A DNA stretch of 64,000 bases from Diploscapter coronatus (Eukaryota; Nematoda; Chromadorea; Rhabditida; Rhabditidae), in assembly GCA_964036155.1 (NCBI GenBank), contig OZ038423.1, positions 53,087,249 to 53,151,248 of the forward strand, written 5' to 3'. How positions within the stretch are numbered: the first letter of the stretch is position 1; each line of letters starts with the position of its first letter. This document shows positions 1-15,035 of the stretch, one piece after another. The notes beneath the pieces were generated by a model. That model made no database searches. It was not told the origin of the DNA and was given only the letters and a program-made list of their open reading frames with translations. Both the position numbers and the translations under genes were made by a program.

Positions 1-1115
1 ACTGGATCTGGTCGAAATAGGCCAAATCGTCACTGAAAGAGGCTGATTTGAATAGAACACGAATGCAGACAAGCAAACCCCGTATCGAAGTTCCAGAGAA
101 AGACTTCGTTGTCGACAACCATATAGGCCCGCGAGATCTCCATGAACAGACCCATCGAAAACTGACTCTGCACATCTGAAAATCCAAAATCGGTTAGTCT
201 CGTGATTTGAGGATTCAAGTTGTAATTTTAGGAAGTTTGAATAAGTGCAAAACATCTTTTTAAATTATCTCGTAGAGTCCCCAAATGCATATGACAAATT
301 ACGTTTCGGAGTAAAGTCTCTGAGCAGAAAAGTGAACTGGGCTGTTAATAAGATTCTTACAAAGGGGCGGAGCTTGGGACCCTGATTATCTCAGTTCACA
401 AGTCATGAGCGATAGCCCAATTTAATGCAAGTCAGAACTTGTGCACCAAATGGAGCATAGCGAGGTACACTAATTCAGAAGAAAAATAAAAAAAAAAAAC
501 TTACTTCGCAAATCGCGAATTAGTTCACCGGGAATGGGAATTCGCCTGTTGACGAAGAACTCGGGCGCTCCCTTCGAGAAGAACGTGTCTCCCAAACCAG
601 AACAAGGAGTCGTTCCTGGAAAAAGACGATATTTTAGAGTTGTGAACGGAACGTTGGCAGTGCAAGCAATTTCCGCGTTACGCTTAAATTTTTCCCCTTT
701 TACACTATACTGCCAACAGCTCTGACCGTGAGTTAGTATTCTATTCAATTGGTTGGATTCAAGTCGACTGTATATAGTTTTTGAAATTTACTGCCATACT
801 TTCAATATGGGCGAATTTGAAATTTTTCAAAGTTTCTTTGTCACCTACACTGCGCATTCATGAAATTCCATGATATAAATTCCAGAAATATACTGCTAGA
901 ATGACTAGGATACCCTTTTGAAAGCTATTCGGATAGATTTAGCAAGGAGTGCGCGTACCATTTTGAGTGAGTCTCCCATAGATGTCTGCCTGTTCAACAA
1001 CCGATTCGAGATGCTGTGCGACTCTGTGCGCGGCAGCCTCGAGACTGTCCCCCGCTCCTGCTGCCCCGCTCAGGACACTCCGATCCGCTCTCGATTCCAC
1101 AAACGATATGCTCAT
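1..1115 (-). CDS. Nup155 homologue: Nup155-like nucleoporin, N-terminal part (gene runs off left edge)
   Basis: Partial gene for the large scaffold nucleoporin of the Nup155/Nup170 family, a component of the inner ring of the nuclear pore. Four exons can be joined with consistent phases: 1115-959, 615-505, 175-79 and 32-1; about 132 residues are present. The protein begins MSISFVESRADR, continues with an Ala/Glu-rich helix, then IPIPGELIRDLR, MGLFMEISRAYMVVDNEVFLWN and DDLAYFDQI. The segment 'ISRAY-hydrophobic-D-x-hydrophobic-WN' followed by 'LAYFD' matches the family start of the N-terminal beta-propeller ([20 protein letters not shown]..LAYFD in vertebrates). The start ATG lies about 22 bases after a TTTTCAG acceptor, which may be a trans-splice site. 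It is divergent to SRP54. The rest of the gene (over 1,100 residues in relatives) is outside the window. Confidence 0.88.
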
Positions 1116-5456
<4,341 letters not shown>

Positions 5457-5697
5457 TTCGTCATCACCATGCTATCCTCTCGTTTCTGTAATTTATGTGA
5501 GATGTGAGTTGGACGGACTGTCAGACTGTTTTATTTCTTCTTTCATTCGCCATTGATTCAATCATCATTCATAATGTATAGATTTACTTTTATGATGTGA
5601 TCCTGATTTTTATGGATTTTCCAGGGAAAAATCTACATTCGATTTTATGGTAACCTAGTTCTTTCTTCTATGGAGCATGATCAACGTTTTCCAAGTG

Positions 5698-5703
5698 AAT
5701 AAA
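5698..5703 (+). terminator. Poly(A) signal of SRP54
   Basis: AATAAA 242 bases after the stop codon, the best-placed canonical cleavage signal downstream of SRP54. Confidence 0.6.
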
Positions 5704-6888
5704 GAGAACTAGTCGTGATAATTATTGATAATTTTTCCTTCGATTTCACCTGATAAATAGGTTGGATTTATGGGATAAACGGCGTTCCTCCAAATTCTAC
5801 GAGTTATCTTACGATTTCCTATCACGAAAATATTCAAAAGTAGAAATTTAAGAGGCATTCTTTTTAAGAATCAGACAAAAATATGGGCACCTTGGCACAG
5901 GTAGGAGAAGTCTTCAAAACCCAAAAGAGCAATATGGTTGGATACCCCCATGAACCCTATTCACAAAAATCGGAAAGTTAGGCCCCATTCCCATAAGTGG
6001 GCGGAGCTACGCTAATTTGAAAAATCGCGATTTACATGGAAAAAAATGCTCGTCAGAAGGTACAAAGAAAACTTTTTTTGCTTATCTTTAATTTTAGCTT
6101 CATCGTTTCTCTGCTGTTCGAGATCAATGAAACTGGGCACTAATTCGTTGCCAGTTTCGTTTGCCGAAATACGTCCTGAATTCAGAGATAGAATTTATCT
6201 AACGCCTTGGAGGAATATAAAGTTATCATTACGAAGAAAATCATTTTGAATTGGAGACATTCGTCCTGAGCACTAAGTTCAAATCTATGTAGCCTCTATG
6301 AACAATTGCATGTCATCAAAACATTTCAATGAAGAACTTATTTAAGTGATAATAGGAAAGTTTACACATGCATGAACAAGGCATTTCAAGCTTAGTTCTC
6401 TTTGCGAAATACTATGATTTCCGTTTCGTCATTCATTCGCAGTTTGAATTTCAAGAAAGCAAAGCATGCAGTCCAGCTTCACTTGTCGATACTCGTCTCG
6501 AAAATAAGAATCAAATTGATCTGACTCCTCTGAAGAATGTTAAGCAACTTTATTAGTGAACTATAGCTTTCGATTTGTTGTCATTCATACTTTTTGATAA
6601 AAATGAAATTTTTTATTCACAATTTTGATTTGAAAAATTAAATATCAGATGAGAAGGATAATCAAGGGCATGCCACGGAAAGCCGTTCGTCCGTTTCGCA
6701 GGCATAGTAATAAGTGAAACCAAAGGTGGTGCTGTCGCACTAAATATTGAGTATGATTTTAGGAAATGTTTTACAGGGTGCGTGATAGTTTTTAAACTAT
6801 TTTCATGTACCTCTAATAATCAAAAATGATATCTTTCAAAATTGAATTCTTTCTCTTCCTTTCTGACTAGAAGATTTCATTTGCCAAA

Positions 6889-7047
6889 GCATATTATACA
6901 GATTTGAGAATATTCGACCCGATGGATTACTTTTAATGGAAATACCATTACCGGTATTTTTAGATTATTCGACATTAGAATTTAAAAGAAGTAAACAATA
7001 ACGAATCTAATATCGGGTCAAATCTCCCAAATCTGATCATGCATATT
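6889..7047. mobile_element. Miniature inverted-repeat element
   Basis: About 160 bp with imperfect terminal inverted repeats of about 34 bp: left arm GCATATTATACAGATTTGAG followed by AATATTCGACCCGAT; right arm begins ATCGGGTCAAATCTCCCAAAT and ends near GCATATT. No ORF. No clean target duplication seen. Confidence 0.55.
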
Positions 7048-7826
7048 TTCTCTCGCCTTCCATTTTCTAGTTATTTTTAACTAACATATTTCATACCGTA
7101 AACCCTGTAATAGATACCTTGGAGCTTTTAATTTTCAACCTCTCAAAAATAAAAGATTCTATTTTTCAAACTGTCATAACTCATCATTTAGACACCGTAT
7201 TCATTTGAAATCAGTAGAAAATATGCACTAAAGTCTGCAAAACATTAGAAAACACTTCTCAATATGATCTGAATAGGGTAACGATGAGTTCTGGCAAATC
7301 GGAAAGGAAGGAATTCTATTGGAAGTTGGTTTCTAATGAAGGAAAGATTCTATTAGAGAGCTTACGGCATTCGTATTTTTACAGACTAAACTTAATCTTA
7401 CAAAAGCGTCGACCCATAATCCATTTGTATATAGCTAAAATATTCATTATAAAACATCCGCTTGGGTTGTTGTTAATTTCTGCAGTTAATGACATTTAAT
7501 TCGTTTTTCTTCGATCTAAGTCAACTTCAAAGTCTCTTTTATAAGTAGAGAAGTCAAGTAAATTTTAGAAAATAAGTGATCACAGTAATTCATCAAAATA
7601 ACATTATTAAAAACTCTCAAAAAGACAATAATAATTTTTAGATTTTCGAAAATGATCTACTCGGTATAAGTGAATTCATTTTTGTGCAACGATATTTTTT
7701 TATGAAAGGTAAACATTTAATAGATTAAAAATATGACTCACAACACCACAATTCTCGAGACTGTTATCTGAAGGAATTTAGTAAAAGCGCATCGGAAAAT
7801 TGAAGAACCGATTTTCATAAACGCAC

Positions 7827-7979
7827 CAGACTTGGCAAATTTCGAACCGCAGTCAGCCGCATGAAAAGAGACAGTATGTCTTATTGAGAGACGGAAAGTA
7901 GGATGATCTTTTTCTCTCGCGATTAGGCATGCTATCTCATTTCATGCGGTTGACTGCAGTTCGAAATTTACCAAGTCTG
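7827..7979. mobile_element. hAT-type miniature element with 8-bp target duplication
   Basis: A 153-bp element whose ends are CAGACTTGGCAAATTTCGAA and its inverted copy ...TTTACCAAGTCTG, bounded on both sides by the identical octamer AAACGCAC (7819-7826 and 7980-7987). The 8-bp duplication and CAG ends suggest the hAT superfamily. A diverged relative lies at 51939-52083, with the same inner arm (CAACCGCATGAA/TTCATGCGGTTG-like). Confidence 0.8.
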
Positions 7980-8255
7980 AAACGCACTACTATCAAATAT
8001 GGAGATTTAGTATTGCGTTATTTGTGCATTTTTGAAAATCAAATTCTTCTTCCGTTGCAATTAACTAAATTTCTTACATCCGTGCCTAAATATAGCTAAT
8101 AATTATCTACTAGTTGAAAATTCAATAATTCATTATATGTTATTCTTTTTTATATGTATTCGAGGCCTGAATTTATGCAGTGATCAGGACTTGTGTTGAT
8201 GCGCGCGAATGTTCGAGATTCGTCGCGATCGCCATACGAGAATCTCGACCAAGTC

Positions 8256-10292
8256 TTAACATTCGCCGGCATCAGCACGAGTCATTTCCACTGTTCCAAT
8301 CCAGATCTCTAAGGAGTCGAAGGTACTCTTGCTACAGATGTTTGATTCAATTATCCAATTAAAACGATGATTACAAAGAAACTTTTACTTACCCACTTTC
8401 AGTATCCCAAAGGGGACACGTATATTCCACGTCATCACCTCTTCTTGCACGCTAAATTTTTTTAATAAATAAAAATACAGAGCGATGAAAAGTACGAAAA
8501 CAAATATCCTTGAACTACATAGTAGGCAACTTGGAAATGTACAACGATAAATCAGGAACATACGAAATAATATGGTAAAAGATGCTCTAGCCTATCCTCC
8601 CCTCCCCTAACCCTTTACTATTTTCGTATGTTTCTATCGTCCTACTTTCAAAATTGGCTATAAGTAGAATGATGACTCACAATAGGCATAACAGGATCAC
8701 CTAGAACTCTTCGTACATCAATAAGAACGTAGAAGAAGCCCGGGTAAATCGTATTCACTGAAAAAGGAGAAAATCAATAGGTGATTTTAAGTATCCTGTT
8801 TAATTTTTGTTAAAATTTAGTAAGAAATTTTACAAGTTTCAACATAATTTAGATGAGTTTTACGTTAACTACATCTTTCAATAAGATCTAAAAAGTTTTG
8901 AGATCAGCATGACTTCGATGATCAGACTGATATCAAATTGAAACGTTTAAAATCAATGCTGAAAATTGATTTGGTCTCTCTAACCATTAGTTTCCTTTGT
9001 GAGTAGTCTTATTAATGCCGCAAAATGAAAAAAAAACACGCAATTTAGAAGTCGAATGTTCCAAACTAATTTATGCATTAATGAACTATGAAATTCCTTA
9101 CTATAATCTACTAAGTCTAGGCCTTGCTGTTGGCTGTAAACTCTTGGTAGATGGCACGTTGGGCATAATGTCATGCAGGCCGCAGCTCCATCGTCCCAAT
9201 AGTTCGGAGGATTAGTAGTAGACTAAAATCTTGCTATTTACAAAACGAAAATGATATTCAGTGATCACCTGATAGCATTTACCGTTGACGAAACTAAAGC
9301 CACCAGGGCATTGTACAGCTGAAATGGTTGAATTTAGATTTGAAAAAAACGTTTTTTGCTTGAAGAAGAAGGCATTCTTCTTTATTCTTTAATCACAATG
9401 AATTATTATTGAGGAAGAGTAAGATGATGCTATTTTTGAAAGACGATTTGGTCGTTTATTCATGTAAATTTGATGTCGATAGCTAAGTTCTTTTTTAAAA
9501 AAATTATAACGCTTTCTTTGTAACTCATACACTATTCCTACAAATTTGATATATGAATTTGAATCGAATTTAATGAATGAATATGCTCTCGAAACATATA
9601 CAGTAGTTTTTTTTTCCAGAAAACAAAGTGATTTCTCCGAAAGAGATCTATGAAATTTATGGACTCGGGCAATATATTTCTTTTGAATTGATAATAAAAT
9701 GATTGGCTTGAAAAGTTGTTAAGATTTACCGCATTCAGCTAATGGAGATGAATTTGCGAAACAAGGACTGGTTGTAGTAGTTGTTGTTGTGGTGGATGTA
9801 GTTGTTGTGGTCGTTGTGGACGTTGTGGATGTTGATGTGGACGTGGTTGTAGGTGTCGATGTGGTCGTTGTAGTCGATGTTGACGACGTGCAGCCAGGTG
9901 TTGTGCAGGTCGTCGTTATCGAAGGAGTGGATACTGTCGTATCTATATCTATTGTTGCTGAGTTTGCGCAATTTTATGCTTTACTTTAGACTTTAATGTC
10001 GGTAGTCTGAACCGACGATTATGAGATTCTACAAAACAATGTGATGGCCGACTTGCCAAAAAAGATCTAGACCAGATTGAGTTATAAGCCCATTCCACAT
10101 TCATTGTGAAGAGACAAATTTTGAAAAAGCCGTATGTAGCGGATCTTTTCGAAAGTAGAAAACTCATTTAATACGCAGTGATAATTTACCTATATAAGTA
10201 GTGGGCTGAACAGGAGGCAGGTCCATGTCCGGTGTCGTTAAACAAGAGTTCGAAAATTTGAAGAGTGCCAGAAAAATTACGAAATTTATCAT
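8256..10292 (-). CDS. Secreted C-type-lectin-like protein with Thr-rich stalk (copy A)
   Basis: Seven exons in consistent phase: 10292-10190, 9957-9730, 9318-9269, 9222-9102, 8757-8681, 8451-8393, 8331-8256; 237 residues. The N-terminus MINFVIFLALFKFSNSC is a good signal peptide. Residues of about 38-100 are a mucin-like Thr/Ser stalk (runs of Thr, likely O-glycosylated). Then comes a C-type lectin fold: CPGGFSFVNGKCYQ, NYWDDGAAACMTLCPTCHLP and RVYSQQQG, the usual 'KCY ... W..A...C...HL..I.S..E' half of the domain. The C-terminal half is unusual: no WND or EPN/QPD calcium-sugar motif, and the chain ends ...EIWIGTVEMTRADAGEC. Likely extracellular; glycan binding by the classical site is doubtful. 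A TTTTTAG acceptor precedes the ATG by about 22 bases. Confidence 0.8.
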
Positions 10293-11034
10293 TTCAGTTG
10301 AGAGTATTGCGACCTAAAAAGTCGATGATTTATTCTTCGAATTTTTGGCAATTGGAATTTTGAGATAAATTTTTATAATTTTCCCATAGAGATATCAAGA
10401 TCTATCAAAAAGAAACAGTAGAAAGACAGTCGAATCGAGGAACCAAATAGAATCGAAGGACCGTATTAGAGAAGTATCAGAACAGTATGTGGAGAAGAAA
10501 AAGCCTCACTTCCTTTTATACAGAATTAGGGAGAACTTTCGTGAAACGAAAATATAGTTATGATACCAAGTCGCATTGATAGAAATTTGGTTAGTTACAA
10601 GTTACAGAGAAACATTTGTTAAGAAAATATACTGGGGGTAGGTCGCAAGGGCTTTCTGGCGATCTCCCTTTCTAGGACTGCTTTTATATGATTGGAAGAG
10701 ATAGAGAGAGAAGCAGAACCTGCCAGGAGGCAGATACGCCAGATCTTTACTGACGGAAAAAGAATCAAAAGGATAAATGAATCAATGATTTTCGATTTAT
10801 GCAGGAATGGTAAAAACTATCAATTGTTAGGTCTGGCCTCGCTTCACGTTGACAAAAACTCCGAATGTTCTCAAGTTGCAGCAATTTTTTGTCGGAGGTG
10901 CACTTTTCCGGTAGAAGCTCTTTCGAGGCACTAATTCGACTCTATGACTCGTAAAAATCCGTCTTATTCGAAATGAGATAATCCCACTGTTCCTGGGAGT
11001 GGAAACTTGCTGGCGTGGCACCCGGTGGACCATC

Positions 11035-11835
11035 TCATTGACAGACGAAGGCACCAAATTCATCGACGGTATAGTAGAGGTCGCCTCCGCCAAGAGTCTG
11101 AAATTCTGTATCTTGATAAACTGGGGCGAAACGTCTATCATGACTTTCATCCAAGTTTTAACACAAGTTTTCGATTTTGCAGAAACTTATGGAAGTTACA
11201 AGTGAATATGGGTGAAGATAACATGAAAACAAACCAAAAATTTCAAACCTACCCATAATAGATCATTATCAGGAGGGCAGTAGATCCAAGAGTTGCCCCA
11301 TATGTTACAGTCTGAAAATTTATATGCATTGAATTAATAGTGCAAATTTATTCAACGACTCATAGAAAAAGACACTACTTTTTCTAAGAAATAGTATGGG
11401 GAAAAGAAAAAAAGATAGGCAAAAGTGGTGTCTTTTTCTAGGGGCCTATTCAACCGAAAAAAATGCTAAATATCATAAAGTCAGTCTAATTCAATTATTG
11501 TGAGATGTGATGTTAACACAAAACACAAAACATCAACTTCGCGGGAAGGATCAGAATTAAAGACCTATAAGACCGGTTTTTCTGATTGATTGAAATTTCA
11601 TTAGCGATGAGTAATTTTTTCTTATCCATTGCGTCTTATACTTGGGGCAGGCGTGAGTCGCGTCTGGAGAGATTTAAGGGGAAGTAGTTGGGTCTGAAGA
11701 CGGTATGGTAACAGACTTGATTCCACAAGATGGTCTTATTTCAGCAGTTGTAGCTTCGGGAAGCAGTGTTCCATCTGAAGATTCATCTGTACTTGGTCCA
11801 GAAATCAACGTGGAAGCTACTGTTGGTAACGATTG
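11035..11835 (-). pseudogene. C-type-lectin-like gene fragment (copy B), incomplete
   Basis: Three minus-strand coding blocks: 11835 to about 11677 (Ser/Thr/Pro-rich linker, SLPTVASTLISGPSTDESSD), 11311-11253 (CNIWGNSWIYCPPDNDLLW) and 11097-11035 (TLGGGDLYYTVDEFGAFVCQ, stop). The last two join in phase and form the C-terminal half of a C-type lectin domain, ending in the typical Y/F-x-F-V-C-Q. No signal peptide exon and no N-terminal lectin half (KCY ... W..A...C) could be found between the linker and the C-terminal exons; that intron instead holds a palindromic insertion at 11363-11440. Either a decayed tandem relative of copy A or a gene with exons I could not recognise. Confidence 0.5.
11363..11440. 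repeat. Short palindromic element
   Basis: 78 bp whose ends are TAGAAAAAGACACTACTTTT and the near-perfect inverted copy AAAAGTGGTGTCTTTTTCTA. It would fold into a long hairpin. Lies in the gap of the truncated lectin gene. Confidence 0.65.
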
Positions 11836-12722
11836 CTAAGAGAAATCTTTCAAGATTCTTTAAAAATTTGACAAGTTGAGGAGATAAATGATATGATGCT
11901 CGGAGAGATTTGCCCGCTTTCCTCTCATATTTCGCCCAAATTCCGCTTCCATTTCGTTTGTGATGTTTCTCAATATCACAGAAATAGCATTTTAGAATGT
12001 GAGATTGAAGAAGACTTGATTCATTGTCCTAACGTGGTCAAAAATCACCAAAAACTGACGCCTTCCCTGCAGTGAAAGTGATGCAGACGCGCAATGCCAG
12101 TTGGAGAGCATTGAAAAAGAGACAACGGAAAGACATCAACGAAAGTCTCTTAATCGATTATCAGAATGGAAGCCATCATCAGGCGACTGATTGGAGGAAG
12201 ATTTATAAAAAGAGAAATAAGAAAAAATGAGAGATTCTGTCTGCATGTGTTTCAAAGAACTTATATCAGCCAATCTTATTTCACTATGCTTCAGCATATC
12301 ATGGTGACGAGAGGGCATCGACGTCCAGTTAGAGATAATCAGACTATGAGAAGGCGAAAAATCCACCGGCTAATGAAGAAAAGGGAGATAAATCAGAACA
12401 ATAAAGGCTGATGGCGCAGGCTATTTGAATGCTTTGGGATGAATGTCAAATTGGAGGAATTTTTTTCTTATATTTGAAGGACGCAAGCGATTTCCCGAAT
12501 GTGAAGACAGTCATAGCCCTTAACTGAATGAAAGAGTTTTTCTCTGGGATTCCGGTACAGAAAATCGTTTGAAAGATGAATCAATCTAGTCCGAGATACA
12601 GGTGTCTCAAAGCGACGACGCGAATTTCACTTTTCGTAAGCAATTTTTTGTCAAAAATAATTGCACCCTGTTTTTGCATACGAAAGAGAAAGGAGATTTC
12701 AAAGAGAGCAATGTCTTATAAG
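11836..12722. other. Interval without a supported gene
   Basis: Several short open frames on both strands but none has convincing composition, start context or splice signals. It ends in the 8-bp target duplication (CTTATAAG, 12715-12722) of the adjacent hAT-like element. Confidence 0.45.
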
Positions 12723-13681
12723 TAGGGACCGCCAGCCATTTTGCCAAATTCACTCTGGTACCATATTTTCTACATTTTTCAGGGGCTGAGGTGCCCCTCT
12801 AAACATCCCCACCGAAAAAACCGCGAAAAAATACGTCACTGATGAAAAAATTTGATAAAATTTAATGCGAAAAATCGGGAAAATCGCTCCTTTTCGTGGA
12901 CAAGGGAAAGGGGCGTGGTTTATCTGCAAAAGACACTATGCCGCTCGCTCCCCCTTTCTTTTTCTGCCTTTGGGGATCTTTTTCTCTGCACTCTCTTCCA
13001 TTCAGCATTGGCCTTTTATATTTTCGCGGATTATCAGGATCTCAGCTCGGCGCCGCAGGATTTTTCTGATTTTTTCACCGAAGATAGACAATTGACCAAC
13101 TAATCAAAATATAAAATAAAAAAATATGTACCTTTCAAAATATGCCTAGAGTGATCGAATTTAGTAAAGACGAAAAAATGGTCATTTTGAAATTAATTTT
13201 AAAAATATTTTTTGATAAAATTTCGATTTTTTCTTTCGAATAGCATAATTAGGGAGTATCAAATTTTATTTTAGTCAAGTTTCCAGACGATTTCAACGAT
13301 CCTCTGTCGAGATACAGTACTGCAAAGGCGAGCATCTATTATTGCCTCGAAAAAATTTGCTCTACGCAGGATTTTTCTAATTTTTACATATTTTGTACAT
13401 TTCAACTAGATGTACCGATTCATCAAAAAAAATTAAATGTACCTTTTTTATAACTCGAAATATTAGCATTGCTATAATTTGACGCGCAATTGCGGACTTT
13501 TTTCGCACCCCGATCAATAAATCGATATCACCACGTGAAAGAGCGGTATCGAATTGTATAGTAGGTATTGATAAATTATTAAAAACAAAAGTAAAATAAG
13601 AAAAATCGGCGATAATCGAAAGGGTTATCGACTATGGACAATATTGAATCAAGTGAAAGGGGCGGGGCTTGGCGGTTCCTA
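12723..13681. mobile_element. Non-autonomous hAT-like element, copy 1
   Basis: A 959-bp repeat. It begins TAGGGACCGCCAGCC and ends with the inverted ...GGCTTGGCGGTTCCTA. Both sides carry the octamer CTTATAAG (12715-12722 and 13682-13689), an 8-bp target duplication. A 973-bp copy lies in reverse orientation at 29823-30795; long segments are nearly identical (the CACGAAAAGGAGCG region, the GATATCGATTTATTGATC region and others). No transposase domain can be read; short open frames inside are chance. Confidence 0.88.
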
Positions 13682-13700
13682 CTTATAAGACGCTTTTTCT

Positions 13701-14295
13701 CAGTGGTGGTATTCTTTGCTTGATAACTGCGAGTTAAAGGTCGCCGTTAAAATTTTTTAACAGTGACCTTTAACTCTCTTAACGGCGACCTATGCTTTTT
13801 TCAAACTGATGATGCAAAGTTAATTGGAGGTGAAATCTCGTAGTTTTTTCACGAAAAGCTGCTGGATGTCATATATTTCTACAGCGGAATGAGAAAAAGT
13901 TCAAATAATTACCCAAAACTTCGAATTTGAAGTCTAATGGTGACCTTTTAATCGCTAACGGTGACCTCGTTTTTATAACTCGCAGTTAGTCGCCTAACGG
14001 CGAGCTAGTTAACAGTGAGCTCGCCGTTAAGGAAATCGCTAACTGGGAGTTAGTACGAAATAGTATGGGAAAATGAGAGATTTAACTGCACTTAACTCCC
14101 AGTTTAAAAAGTCAAAATTCTACTTTTCATAACTGGGAGTTAAGTCTCTCATTTTCCCATACTATTTCGTACTAACTCCCAGTTAGCGAATTTTCTTAAC
14201 GGTGAGCTCGCTGTTAACTAATCCCAGTTAGATTCTCTTAACAGTGAGCTCGCCGTTAGTTAGCTCGCAGTTAGCAGCAAAGAATACCACCACTG
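13701..14295. mobile_element. 595-bp composite fold-back element
   Basis: The ends are a perfect 20-bp inverted repeat, CAGTGGTGGTATTCTTTGCT at the left and its complement at 14276-14295. The interior is built from many direct and inverted copies of CTCGCCGTTA / CTCGCAGTTA / AACTGGGAGTTAGT units. A long inner palindrome (around 14036-14185) pairs AACTGGGAGTTAGTACGAAA and the following ATAGTATGGGAAAATGAGAG with exact inverted copies. No ORF of note and no clear target duplication. It begins 11 bases from the duplication of the hAT-like element. Confidence 0.8.
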
Positions 14296-15035
14296 AAAAT
14301 TACCCAAACTTGCGGACCCCTGTTCCGTAACACTTTGAATGGTCCTGACATTCACTCAATGTAACAATTTTTCTTCAAAGATTATCTAGGGAGCACTACT
14401 CAATGATAATTTATTCCATTGCATAACTGCTATCTGCTAAACGCGACTCGAAGGTCCATAACAAAACAAACGAAAAAATGAAGATACCGAGAGATCTGAT
14501 TGAAAATTCTCTCGACAACAGAGATTTTGATATAACAACAACAAAAGAAGCGGAACTTTAAAATTTCGAGTCAGAACAGAAATGAAATTGTTGATTATTT
14601 TTCTGAACATTTCTAACCCAACTCAACATTTTCAACTTTGAAAAGGAAGAAAAAAATAATAACGAAACAGAAAACAAGATTAGATATTCTGCAAGATTAG
14701 AGTTTTGCAATGATTTGTACTGCCCATGAAATATAGCTCGTAAATTGATTTATATAAGAAAAAGTTTGACTAGCACAAATGAATTAGAATATTCTTCGTC
14801 TGATGAAAAGGGCCATGGTGAAAATACAGCAGATGTTGGATGAAATTTTGAGTGTTGAATGGCAGGTGGGAAGTTGGTCGTATTAGTTGAGAGCTACAAT
14901 CACAAAATCATTTGGTTGTTAAAATTCATGATAATGCGAAACTTCGAAAAGAATCAAAGCAAATTCTGTTCAATTTCAACAATTTCGAATTGGTTACCTG
15001 TTGTATGACTCCTCCATCCCATTTACTATCGCTCT
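14296..15035. other. Gene-free 3' flank of the 28-exon gene
   Basis: AT-rich, no supported coding sequence. It must contain the 3' UTR and cleavage site of the minus-strand gene that ends at 15036; I could not pick one signal with confidence. Confidence 0.4.

Larger units (their letters stand above)
5704..8255. other. Gene-free interval with decayed repeats
   Basis: AT-rich sequence without any reading frame that looks coding. It carries two clear inverted-repeat elements (listed separately) and, around 6130-6560, two degenerate similar blocks (near 6170-6230 and 6490-6550) that look like an old duplication. Nothing else supported. Confidence 0.55.

Noticed and set aside
9789..9989. Plus-strand Val/Asp repeat ORF and minus-strand His/Asn repeat ORF
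   Set aside because: Both are shadows of the Thr-rich stalk exon of lectin A.
10692..11205. Plus-strand open frames, including one reading KFIDGIVEVASAKSLKFCIL
   Set aside because: The overlapping minus strand encodes a better-supported C-type lectin end with matching splice sites; the plus frames have no splice or start support.
12136..12411. Overlapping open frames on both strands near 12.1-12.4 kb
   Set aside because: Low-information composition, no splice context and no recognisable domain.
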